A stretch of DNA of 64,000 nt from Metellina segmentata (lineage: Eukaryota; Arthropoda; Arachnida; Araneae; Tetragnathidae). The stretch is from positions 43,992,437 to 44,056,436 of the forward strand of contig OX375873.1 of the NCBI GenBank assembly GCA_947359465.1. Direction: 5' to 3'. A program made the translations under genes and the position numbers. Positions 21,273 through 32,900 of this stretch are shown piece by piece (position 1 is the stretch's first letter; every line of letters begins with the position of its first letter). Under the pieces are notes generated by a model that worked only from the letters and a program-made list of their open reading frames with translations, was not told where the DNA came from and made no database searches.

Positions 21273-22120
21273 AGGTATGTCCACACTTGTGCGCTTTTGC
21301 TTGCGCTAAACGCATACCTCTCCTCATGACTCAGCGCATGCCTCGACGCAAGGGACGCATGCGTCAAGGCATGCCCGAGATGAGTCAGAAGTAGCAGTTT
21401 TTCATAGCGCACAGCGTAGCGCAAGGAGTTCCAACAGCCTTGGATCTCTATGCGCTTCAACTTTCAATTTGCAGTGTTTTGGTGAACCAAACTTGTTGTG
21501 TTTGGTTTTTTTTTAGTGTGCTTCATGAATGACGAACAAACTCTTGAATTTATAGAAGACTACAATTCTTATGAGTGTTTGTGGAACATTCACTGTAAAT
21601 CTTATACGAAAAAAATTAAACACGTCATAATTAATAAATAAATTAAAAACGTGATAGTAAATTTTAAATCAAACTAAAAAATAATTAAAAACGTCACAGA
21701 TTCAGCTGTTATTCGCTGCGAGAAACAGGAAACACGTGCAAACGATTCCAGCGAAATAAATCAAAGAAAATATAAACATCGCGTTTGAACGTGTGCTCCA
21801 ACAAATAATAATAAATTTCAACGCAAAAAATTAGTGTTCATTATGCGTTTTGAAATATTCTTTCTTCCAAATCGCTCGCCTTGATTTCCTACGTTAATTT
21901 ACTTGCCAGATCACAAATTATGCCGCACTGATTTAACATCCAGAAACAGTCCTAACAGAATAGCATCAATTTCATCCATCTTGAAACTGAAGTGAGGCAC
22001 AAGTGTGGACAGGTGCAGGGCATGCCTCTAAGCGCATGCAATAAGGCATGCGTTGACGCATGTTGAATTGAATGTTGAAAGGCAAGTTGAAAATGATAGC
22101 GCACAAGTGTGGACATACCT
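21273..22120. mobile_element. Harbinger-like or unclassified TIR element
   Basis: The inverted ends begin AGGTATGTCCACACTTGTGC, and ATT flanks each side (21270-21272 and 22121-22123), a 3-bp TSD as in PIF/Harbinger types. Subterminal regions are rich in GCATGC and GCGCATGC palindromes in both halves. It is 848 bp with no transposase. Confidence 0.75.
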
Positions 22121-22259
22121 ATTGATCCCCCATTGTGAGGAAGTCCGACTTTGCTCGACATACATGGCACATCCGTTTTACAGGAAGGCCCCTTTCATAC
22201 ATCCATTCACTCACACATATCGTAATTTAGATCCCAATCAGAGGCCGATAACCCCCTGA

Positions 22260-22482
22260 TCAGGTACCCCCAGAAGTATTGATTTGGTATGGGAACATGG
22301 GGGACTTTGTGACCACGACCTATTTAACGTGCCCAGTCACCGTTAGTGAACACGACGGTCTTTAGCCAGGTCGAAGCGCCGAGCTCGCAATCATCAGAAT
22401 TGCAGGCTCCGCCGAGGACAGAACCCACAATCCTTCTGATGCGAGCCCGACGCTCTACTGACTGAGCTACCGCGGCTCATGT
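22260..22482 (-). repeat. tRNA-derived SINE with intact tRNA-like head
   Basis: On the minus strand GAGCCGCGGTAGCTCAGTC (A box, TAGCTCAGTCAG) is followed about 40 bp later by GTGGGTTCTGTCCTC (B box). Then comes GACCGTCGTGTTCAC, the block shared with the SINE at 17960. The head cannot be a working tRNA: it lacks a proper acceptor pairing and runs directly into the SINE body. Confidence 0.75.
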
Positions 22483-22499
22483 AAAATCTGGGAAAGCCT

Positions 22500-22740
22500 A
22501 CTATGTAATCCGGTCCCAATGGATCTTTGAGGCAAACTTCAGAATTTTAAGCGGACATGACTATCTTCACCGGATTGGTGTGAAATACATTCCCGACTGC
22601 CCTTTGTGTGTGTTCCACAGGAGACTGAATTTTAGCCACTTGACAGTTTGTGCTAATTTGTTCAACTCAAATTTTAATGTTCTACCTCTAGACAACTACG
22701 TACATTTCAAAGGCTAGTTGATATTGGGCTGCACGAAATG
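22500..22740 (+). pseudogene. LINE ORF2 C-terminal fragment
   Basis: The reading FRILSGHDYLHRIGV, then DCPLCVFHRRLNFSHLTVC, matches the C-terminal zinc-knuckle (C-x2-C ... H ... C) of RNase-H-bearing LINEs. Nothing of the reverse transcriptase precedes it; a SINE abuts it upstream. It is truncated, and a stop follows soon after. Confidence 0.6.
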
Positions 22741-22789
22741 AAATGGTCAATACGACCCATTCTTGGACGTAATTAAAAAAAGATCGCGC

Positions 22790-23380
22790 AGAGGAAGCGG
22801 TGAAACGAAAGGTTGCATTTTTAACAAACGGCCACCTACAAACCCGGTTTGCCAGATATCAAATTTATCGTAGCAACAATTACCATATAAACGAATTTTT
22901 AAAAACATTTTCCGTTGAAGCTCGCTGTGATGTCTGGCCCCGCAGTCCAAAAGGCTGTACTCGCTTTTCCCCCTCAGTTCTGATACGGTTTCCCAAAAAA
23001 GTACACATCAGAAAATTAGGAGATTAACGTGGTTAATTCAAAATTGTACAGGGAACAAGATGGTGGTTTTTTCTAATGCTTTTTTTCGTTTAGAGTTCCC
23101 TTTTTTTTCAGTAAAAAAAAAGCGAAATCACTTGTGAAAGGAGTTGTTGCTTTAAGAAGCAAACCCCAAATGGGTTAGCGAGTGTTAGTGAGCAGGGGGC
23201 GAAGCCCTCGCTGTGACGTTATGGTCTGGAAAGTAAAATCAGGATTATACGAATTATTAAGATAGTTTCGCCGTCGCAGGATTGACAGCGAAAGTAGTGT
23301 CGGTTTGCGAAGCAAACCAAATTATATCTGCAAAAAGAGTGTAGGTTTGCGAACGGGGGTTGACGAGCAGGGCTCCCTAG
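22790..23380 (+). mobile_element. Family A Helitron, 5'-truncated
   Basis: From about 22800 it matches the later half of the copy at 58435-59801 (GTTTGCCAGATATCAAATTT, GGAGATTAAC, TTCAAAATTGTACAGGGAAC). It has the two-module tail, with a GTGACGT site between, and ends CTCCCTAG at 23380. The 5' boundary near 22790 is approximate. Confidence 0.75.
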
Positions 23381-23630
23381 TCTCTCTCAAAATTACAAAA
23401 AAGCGACTGCCGCAAGATTGAAAACTCGCTGTTTTCGCTCTATTTTTAGACGGTTTCCTGAGAAAGTACGGATCCGAAAATTACGGAATTAACATGGTTT
23501 GTTCAAAATTGTACAGGAAACAAGACGGAGATTTTTTTTACGATGCGGCAATTAGTTTAGGGTTTATAAGTGTCAAAGTCGAAAAAAGCGAGTTGGTTGG
23601 GGTTGTCGAGCAAGGGCGGGGCCACCCTAG
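23381..23630 (+). mobile_element. 250-bp minimal family A Helitron
   Basis: It starts TCTCTCTCAAAATTAC right after the CTAG of the upstream copy and ends GGGCGGGGCCACCCTAG before T. It keeps only the 5' end, a short middle and the terminal hairpin. With its neighbour it forms a precise head-to-tail tandem. Confidence 0.78.
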
Positions 23631-24859
23631 TATTCAAAAAAGAAATACCACTTTTACCCATAGTGCCAGCAATCAGTAGAGCTGTATCAAGATAAAGCAA
23701 GCAGCCACACATCGAAATACACTATTAAGTTACAGGAACTATGGAACAAGAAACTGTTATCAAGTTAATAACACTTTACTAATATTCCTGCTAAATCTCC
23801 CAATGTCTATCCCATGGACTTTTTGAAAGTGCATTACCGAAACATCGATCAAAACCATTCAATGATTTCGGAAAACTGGAACAAGAATGGAAAAAACATA
23901 ACTTCGTCGATACTACCAGTCATTATTACCATGGAAATGAAGATGTATAAATAGTTAACAATAAGGGCTATGAAATAGAAAACAAGAATTTCATGTCAAA
24001 AAATGATCTTCAGTCCATTAATATCGCTCATAAAATGTCTGAACAGCCTGTAATTAAAAAAATAATTCAGGAAGGCGATCTCTCTTCTCAGTCAAAACAC
24101 TAAATGAAGGATCTCGAGTTTTCAGACATATTCATACACATTTTACCCATGTGACAGAACCAAGCTTAAATTATCGGCTATTAAATTAACTTCAAGGTCT
24201 TTGATTGACTTCTTAAATTATTCGGGAAGTGTCGAAGCAGAACCTTTATTAGAAAACATGCTTGATCCCTTATGTGTAAGCGATTAAACAAGATTACTGT
24301 CGTCTTGTTTGTTCCCTTATTTTGGAAATCACCATCTCTTGATCTGATCATTTTGGACACTAGTGTCATAAGGATGTTGATTTTATAAATTGCTAAAATG
24401 ATATAACACATTACCTGAACTTATTCCTGAGAATTTAACTTCAGCAGCAGATTTTTAATAATGGTGTACACTGAAGTTGCATTTTACGTAGATTTAAAAC
24501 TTGCGATCGATTGGCTAGCCGAGACAAATTTGTACACCTTCACTTGTACTTAAGATTGAGCGGTTTCAATTACATATACTTTTGTTTAGATATCATAGGT
24601 AATACTATCTGCGACATATGAAACAAGAGACAATGAATAACTATTAAATTTTCTTTGAGGTCAGTAAAAGAATTGCAATTCATACCAAGCAATTTTGTCT
24701 AAATGGAGCCACCATACTTTTCTTTCAACTTAGTATGTTTTAGAACAAGTGACAAAAAAAATTCCATTACAACCTTTTCTTAAATGTGTTAATGATTTCC
24801 CCTGAAGAGGGAGCAGCATCCTGGTTCTCTATGCAAATAAACCATTGTGTATGTTAAAT
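23631..24859. other. No gene recognised
   Basis: Contains short degenerate coding-like stretches on the plus strand (about 23640-24130) that look like an old transposase or retroelement, but I cannot name the family. Confidence 0.3.
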
Positions 24860-25035
24860 CTGCGATAGCCTCAAGTTGATGTGTTGTGAAAGTTTGTTGA
24901 GTGAGATGCCACCTTAGACTGACCATGGTTCAAAATTATGAGATGTCCTTTTATATTTCCCAATGTGATTGATCCTTAACTTGTCAATGTCCCTATTCTG
25001 CTGCTCCAGGTGGATGTAAATTCAACTACCTACTT
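24860..25035 (+). repeat. SINE 3' half
   Basis: GGTTCAAAATTATGAGATG core, a GCTGCTCCAGGTGGATG block and a CTACCTACTTACC tail match the SINE at 17960-18300. The tRNA-like head is not clear. Confidence 0.65.
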
Positions 25036-25346
25036 ACCATGCAAAAAACATCATATGAATATTAATATTTGAGACTGCCAAATTTTTTTTTTTGTGAATT
25101 AGTCTTACATTTGATCTATGTACTAAGGAAATTGAATCACCTGTAAAATATCTCCCATTGTTAACAATGCACAGACAAATATGCAAATTTTGAGTCATCC
25201 GAGTATTTTCAAAAGCACTTAAGTCTATACTGATTGTGCAGTTCCAAAAGAGAGTACCATCAAGTATCACTCATCTTTCAAAACTTTAATTACATGTTTA
25301 TAATCACTACAAATAAAATGAATCAGTAAATAAATCCCATTTAGAT

Positions 25347-26425
25347 CAGGGTGTAAAAAAATCATGATTAAAAAAAAAAAAAATAAATTAATCAGATTTT
25401 TTTTATTTAAATTTCTGTAGGGCCTATAAATTTGTTAAATAAAAAATTGAGTTTCTGACATGACATGTAAACCAATATTTATTTAAGTAAACAATCGGAA
25501 TTTGTGATATGGTAAATTAATATTTATTTTACTAAAAATCATTGTGTGTTACATGGTAATACATTTAAAAAATTAATTTTCAAAACAAGAGCAAAAGATA
25601 AAACATTTGTTTAACTTTAAAACACAAGTTGACATCCTACATAGTTTTTCTTGAGTAAATTAACATAATCATGTTAACAAATGTATCAGTAAGTGTGAGA
25701 CTAAAATTAGTCTGATTAAATAAATATTTGTTATGTGTCACTACTCTTAAAGTGAAAGGTGACTGTTTCAGGGTGCATTTTGCAAAATAAAATATGTTCA
25801 TAGTGTTTAAACTTTCATCCTTTCAAATAGAAAGCTCAGTTGAATTTTTTATTTAATAAATTATTAATCACATTGTGTTATTTTGTATTTATGTCTCAAT
25901 TAAAAAAAAGTAGTTGAAAAATCACTATAGCCAAGCCGTTTGTCAATCAATTAAAGGGGTAACAAGTAGTTTAGGCCTACTTTGTGGGGATTTTCTTTGG
26001 TTGTCTTGACATTTATGTAGATGTAGGCCTACTGTTTTATTGTTTGTAACATAAAATTATGCATGAACATTGTAAAAACTTTCAAATAGATGTCAACTTA
26101 TTTTTTACTTTACTGTTTGGCAGAATCCCTGACTCAACACTCAACAGATTACTTAGTCCATAGACACCTCAGATTATTTGCAAGTGTCCATTGCCAAACA
26201 TTTTTTTTAAAAAGCTCATCAGTACGAGGTGTAGCCATTAGTGCTGAAATCACCATGAGTGCAGAAAGTTCAAAGTATTTGACAAATTCTGTGATTTTTC
26301 TAGGGTGTATTTACTTAGTTATAAAAATATAAGATTGGTTGTGATTTAAATCAATGATTTAAAAAAAAAAAATCATTTGATTAAAATCATGATTTTAATC
26401 AAATTATTTAAATCTTGACACCCTG
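25347..26425. mobile_element. hAT-type element, AAATCA family, copy 1
   Basis: Starts CAGGGTGTAAAAAAATCATG and ends CTTGACACCCTG. ATTTAGAT flanks both sides perfectly (25339-25346 and 26426-26433). Subterminal regions repeat AAATCA/TGATTT many times in both orientations, probably transposase-binding sites. It is 1079 bp with no complete transposase, and lies just downstream of the RBX1 3' end. Confidence 0.92.
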
Positions 26426-26433
26426 ATTTAGAT

Positions 26434-26953
26434 AATATTTATTATCTGCATTGAAAAATTTTGCAGACAGGTCGGTTATGTCCAAGGAATTGAACCCTGT
26501 GCCACCTACAATTTGCAAATAGGAAACAGACCCATAAAATATTTGGCAAATTGCTTTAGTACTACTGATTTTAGTACGCTCATCCTGCAAAGGTAATCTA
26601 CTCATACTCAACATGGACTTTTCTTACCAATAAAACTTTGATGGTAAAAAAGCTTTTAAATGGATTTTCATCACTTTTTAGTAACATGGAACAGTTTGAG
26701 GAATCACAATCCAATGGTTAACATGAGCATTTTAAGAAAAAAGCAATATATATTTATTATAATTAATTATTCACACACACAAGTTGAGTTTAAAAAAAAA
26801 TCTCTTAAAAACCCAACTTTACATTACAACTTACATTAAAATAACAAGTCAAATTACAGTTTACAAACAATGAGAATTTTAATGAAAAGAAAAGTAAATT
26901 TACATCACAAAATAGAGGAGCAAAAACACAAACATATACAGATGCAGGCACTG
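26434..26953 (-). promoter_or_regulatory. rbx1: RBX1 3' untranslated region with likely poly(A) signal
   Basis: On the minus strand a candidate AATAAA lies at 26753-26758, about 200 bp after the RBX1 stop codon. No other gene is visible before the hAT element. The cleavage site itself cannot be placed from sequence alone. Confidence 0.45.
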
Positions 26954-26966
26954 CTAATGACCATAT
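26954..26966 (-). CDS. rbx1: RBX1 exon 6 (13 coding bases)
   Basis: After a CTTCCAG acceptor, A-TAT-GGT-CAT-TAG completes the split Lys codon and gives the invariant C-terminal KYGH and stop. Confidence 0.92.
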
Positions 26967-29900
26967 CTGGAAGAAAAGAAAAAAAATTTTACAATTTTGA
27001 TCCAACTTATATTAAAATTTTTAAAAATAAATGCTGCACTTGATTAAAATTTCATATACTTATTTTTAAGGTGAAAAATATACAGCAACACTGAGAAATA
27101 TATAATTCAAGAACGTGTTCTTTTGATTGATCAGTTTGTCATAATGAAAAATATTGTTTACTACATGTAGCTTTGCATATAAACAGTTTGTGAGCACTAC
27201 TAAAATTCTCCAAACTTCAATAACATTTCACATAAAAATCATTATCATAATCATAATAGAAGTGGTAATTGGGTTTAATATAAAGAGTATATTAATAATT
27301 AGATACCTAAAGAACTACATGACGCAATTGAATTACAATCCAACCAACATTTAATAGATGAATTTAACAATCCCTATTAATTACACCAATTATTTTATAA
27401 CACTATTCAGAGCTTTAAAATACATCTCAGTATGCAAATATTCGCCCCTTACTTATTTTGAATGAAGAATAGAGAATATTACATTCAAGAATGGCAGAGT
27501 AGTTGTTTAAAATGCCACTTACTTTTGAAATTCCCATTCACGGTTATCTAGAGGACACACTTGCCTGGTTTTCAACCACCGGGATATGCAATGAAAATGA
27601 AAAGCATGCTAATGGAAGACAAATATACATATTTAGACTAACCGAGTACAAATTTGAAGATTTTAAATAAATTTAAAAACAGGATGCATGGTATAATCAA
27701 TTTGGATTCAAATGCATTCATTCTTAGACTGAAATGGCTTAGATTAATGTCTTGTACAATAAATTTAGGAAAAACAAATTCAGATTTCACTGAATTGAAA
27801 CAGCATGTATGTTTGGTTTAAAAATTAACATAGACTTTTTCAAAAACAGATGAGGAGCATGACATTTTAGTTAGAAAATCTTCAATCATCACAGAGGCAT
27901 ATACCCTCGCTAGTGCTGCAGTTCAGATTGTGTGTGTGTGTGGGGGGGGGAAACAAGGCTTCTATTATTAGTTTGAAGAATGGGAAAGATGGACAAACTA
28001 TACCAAACACAAGATAATTTAAAGCAATAAAATTAAATAAAAGATAGGAAATTAAATTAAAATAGTCTAACCAACAATAAAAAGTATAGTTAAAATTGTA
28101 CAGATATGATGCAGTTTATAGGCTTCCCAAGGTTGGTCATTTTTGGATTTTTATGCGGCGCCAAACGCAAGACAAAAAAAAACACGTCGAAAAGATTGCT
28201 TGGATATCACGGAGTTGTGACCTCCACGATACCCAAGCGATGAAGCTATGAAACCCTATGGGAAAAGATTATGATATCTTGGGTTCATGATGCCTATATG
28301 GGAGGACACCATAATTAAAACAAGATTAAAGTAATACAATCAAAGAAAATTGTGACTAAAATTGGGCGTTCCCATCTTAGCCAACTATTAAAACTTTAAT
28401 ATAGTAATTAAAAACTGACAAATTAAAATAGTAAAATGTCACAGCAATGCAAAAAGGCAAAGAACAATGTATGTGGAGGGTGACCCAACAAATCTGATAA
28501 AATAGGTGTAATGAGGTTTAAAAAAATGTCAATACAAATGTCTACTGTTTGAACAAGTTAAAATAGGGTTTATGGGGAGAGGGTTTTGGCAATCTGGAGT
28601 TTCACGGATCCTGCAACACGAAAATGGCCGATGTGAAGACAGATAAGATGACGTTGAACTGTCAAGGACACTAAGAGTGAGATTGTAGGTGTATGTAGAG
28701 GAGCTCGTTGCTCTGCTCACTAGTCTTTGTGCAATTTGTTCTATTATGTCTCATTCAAAATAACGTAAATCACTGTACAGAAGGCACATCTTAATGAGTC
28801 ACTGCATCATTAGCCAGTTCATTGTCGATACAGTGAGAAAGGAGTTAATCCTTTATAGTTGTCAATAATCCTTTTATAGGAAGCATTATTTACCAACCTT
28901 CAACGTTATATAATATTTTCATTAATTAACAAGGCTTGAATTTGAGAATCAGCTGTCGTAGAAGTCATGAAAGAAACCCCTAAATTTTTACTTGTTAAAT
29001 AAACCTCTTAAATAACATTTATTTTGGTCCATAATTTGAAGTTTGATCACAAAGTTATTATATTGTGTTTTTCCTATCCACTGTCTGTTTTACTTTCTAG
29101 TGGGATATGTTTTCAACCAGAGGCTTCCTCTGGTTCCATCATTCCAAGTGGATTGCGCTTGAAGGTGTCCTGTCTTAGGTCAGCCATTGTCCCTTTCACG
29201 AAACGAGGTTTTTTTTTGAGTGGTTCCTTCCGACACCCCTTTGCAGCAAACACTTAAAACTATTCCCCCTCTCTGAAGGAATGCAGTAGAGGTAGTGTCA
29301 ACGCTGAACACCCTCAAGTTCATTGTCCGACAGCAGTCGTCACCCCACGTTGAGGGTGGACACAGGCCAGATGCAGAAAGAGGGAAACGATGATCGTCCC
29401 GAAGCCAATCAGAAAATTTGCTTGCTCAGATGGAATCCATCCCAAAATTTCTGGAAGAATGGTGGCAGCAGGAGGGGCATTGACTATAAAAAAGGGTCAC
29501 AACGAGAAAACGAGGCTTTTTTTCTTTTGGACATGAATATGCTCTCTGCGAAGAAGACATTCTAAAATTTGACTGCTAAAGGGGCCTTTTGCTAGATGTG
29601 GGGACGCAGACGAGATGTTTTCAAATGCTTGGAATGCAGTTCCCGGAGCCATTTAAAAAAAATCCCTTCTACCTCTTTCGTTCCTGCCTCCTCTTATAGG
29701 AACATTAAAAGATAAATTTATAATTTAAAGGTTGAACTAATTATGTGTTGCGCTACTGATTGTCAAATAGTTATTTTTTGTGATTATATAATTATTGTGA
29801 AGATCTTTAGAATCAGAAAATCTGAATGCACCTTTTATCATTGCCTTAACAAAATTGTAAATAAATATTCCATTCAAGTTAATACATTCTGATTTTGGGT

Positions 29901-32900
29901 ATTCCTTTTTACTCGTCAATACAGACAACAGCATGTATCAGGTTTACCTGCTTATTGTTTTAATTTTACAACGCATTATGTAACCACTAATCATGATCAA
30001 CATATTATTTGGCCATTTTGAATCGCAACCTATATAGTGGTTGCATCTTGCTACACTGCACAACAGGCCGAATCGAAATACATTTTAACCAAGATCCTTT
30101 GGAAAATCTATTCAGCCTAATAAGAGGCTTAGGAAAATTTTATGATCCATTGACCCTCTACCCATTGACTTTAAATACAGACTACGACAAATTCTTTTAT
30201 GCAATAAACTCCCATTACCTTCAACTAGTGCCATAACAAACAGTGCAAGTGATGATGACCAGTTTTTAAGCGTTCAGTTATTTAACTCTTGTTAAAATTA
30301 ATGAATTAAAAGAGACTGAAGAAGAAAGGGACACATCTTTTGAAGTCGATGCAATGCAGTCATTAAACTGAATACTAGAAAATAATGTCCGAACTCAATC
30401 ATATGAAATTCCTGGAACTTCAACAGTTGCATCAGTTTTAAACATAAGAGAAGACTGCTCAAGTGAGGCATTAAGATTTATTACCAACTACATTGCTTTT
30501 AAAGTACATGATAAATCCCTGGGAAATAATACTGTACATATTCAATTCAGCAAGAAAATAATCAAACATGTATTGGGGTTTTATCTCGAGGAGGTTTAGT
30601 TTTACCAACTGAGTGTTAGTTTGCAACGGTTAAAGAACTTGAAAAGTTTTTTATTCAATTTCATGGACCTATGCACTTAAATAATGTATGTGAAGGTGTG
30701 ATAGATAAATTTAGATATTACAGGAAAAATTTCCCACACAAAATGCTTCAGCTCTCAAACTTTTTGCAAGAACAAGAACACTTTTTGAAATTAAATATAA
30801 ACCCTGTCGCTAAAAAACTAAAAAGTGCAAAGTTTTAAGAAATTTCAAAAACCAACATGAAAGGATTATTGTTGATTTGTTGGAAGATATTTCACCTCAT
30901 AGGGTAAGTTGTTTTTAAAAATTAATTTATTTTCTTTTTAATTTATGACAAAAGCATTTTCAGGAGGTTAAATGCTGAAAAAAACCCCACTTCACCAACA
31001 ACACAAGAAACCCAATATTAATCAACATTGCTTAAGATTTCCACTCTGGTAGACCCTACCTTTCCCTTAAGTAGCCTTGGTGCTGGCCACGCAGTGGCTA
31101 GTTATAAATATAGATGAATACTTCAGAAAATTACATTTCAATTCGGATAACAAATGTAATTTGGCTCTAAGCATTACTAGTGATACCAAATTTCAATAAT
31201 TTTAAGAAAAAATTTTTATTTTAAAATTTTACCAAATATGTTTAACTGTGGTAATGGCATTTTGCACTATTATTTGGAATTATATTAAGTTTAACATATC
31301 ATATAAGTGTAACCCTAAATCTAAAATTAGATTAAATCTCCAAGTGCTAAACATTCAAACCTCTAAATTTGCTATGCAGGACTCCTGAGCAGTTATACCT
31401 TTCTCAACCGTGTTTTAGGTAAAACAATAGATTTTAAGTATACAAGCAAATGAGTTTTAGACATTACTTACATTACAAACTCCCCATGCTACTGTACATT
31501 CTTCACTGGTAGCCGACGCTTGATTTGCTTGGCATTCTATACCTAAAACGAAAAAGTGAAAATACATTTGCCTCACATTTCCAAACATATTCTAGTTACT
31601 GATTTAAAAGGCAGAGTTGTATTTGTAGATTTTTTGCTTTTATTTGATTTATCATAGTTAAAATCTATTTATTGCACAACAAAGTAAAATTTTTTTCTTC
31701 TTCATGATTTGATCTTGTCTGTGTGGTGTCTAGACATATCTATAGGATTTGCAGTAATGAAATTTGCCACACAGGTAGTCCTAATTTTATTTATGTGAAC
31801 CCTGAATTTTAAAATTTAATCTACATCTATCAATGATGCGAGTAGAAAAATAGAATTATCCAATGTCTCTTCTATAAACAAGCAAGGCTTGGTAAGTTGC
31901 CCATTTTGTCTCCCATTAATCTTGCCTGGGATAAGATTGCTCAAAAATTTATTTCTGTCATCTTTTGAAGTCATGACTGATATATGGATGCATGATGAAT
32001 CTATATAGAAGGTCATTTCACAGCTGGCCATAACCTGTATAGGACAAATTAATTTAATTGCTGTAACCGTCTGGTGTTGCATTTTCAATGCAGTAATTTA
32101 AAAAAGAGGTCTTTTCTAGCCTTAAAGGAGAATGCTAAGTCAGACTTTGATTATCAGGGGTAATGAGTGGCACTAACCAATATGCAGATAATTCATGTGT
32201 TGAAAAATATATTAGACGAATCTATGGCACTTAAAGTAATGGGATTTTGCACATAGGGAGTCCAAATCGTATGCAATTTTAGGGTCGCAGCAAATTTTAA
32301 AATTCAACCTAGAACATTTTAAAATGAATTTAATCATTTTTAAGCGCAACAGCACATGAGATTCTAATTTTTTTTTCTTCCATTTTGATTATACAAGGAG
32401 GAATGATTTTCAAGCCAGATGATAGAAAACCAATAATCTTTTAACTGGAGTTACTTAGTTCTTTTTTCTAACTCCTAGATCGTTAAAGATAGAGTAAAAA
32501 TTTCAACGGATTTGAAATCTGCGGAAAATTTCACTTTAGATCGATACCTAAAAATATGATTTCCTTTAAATAAATAATCTTTAAATTGAATACATCTTTT
32601 ATATTTCCACAAGAGATTGTGATGTCACGTGAACTTTCGCTGTCCAAAAATAAACAGATTACATTTGCTGCCCTTCGTGTTTATAAAGAAACCAGATTAT
32701 ATTTCCTGCCCTATTATATTTCAGTGAAGAAGAGGAGGGGGAAAAAATGACTGGCATTGTTAGGTTCCTTTTCGTAAAATCGGAATCATTTAAGATGATT
32801 AAAAATTTCAACGGATTTGAAATCTGCGGAAAATTTTACACCAGAATAAAACCTTACATCACACAAAGGCAACACAGTGGCTAGTTGTCTTATTTTAAAA

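Noticed and set aside
22400..22482. Possible tRNA gene
   Set aside because: A and B boxes are present, but the acceptor stem does not close and the sequence runs straight into a SINE body.
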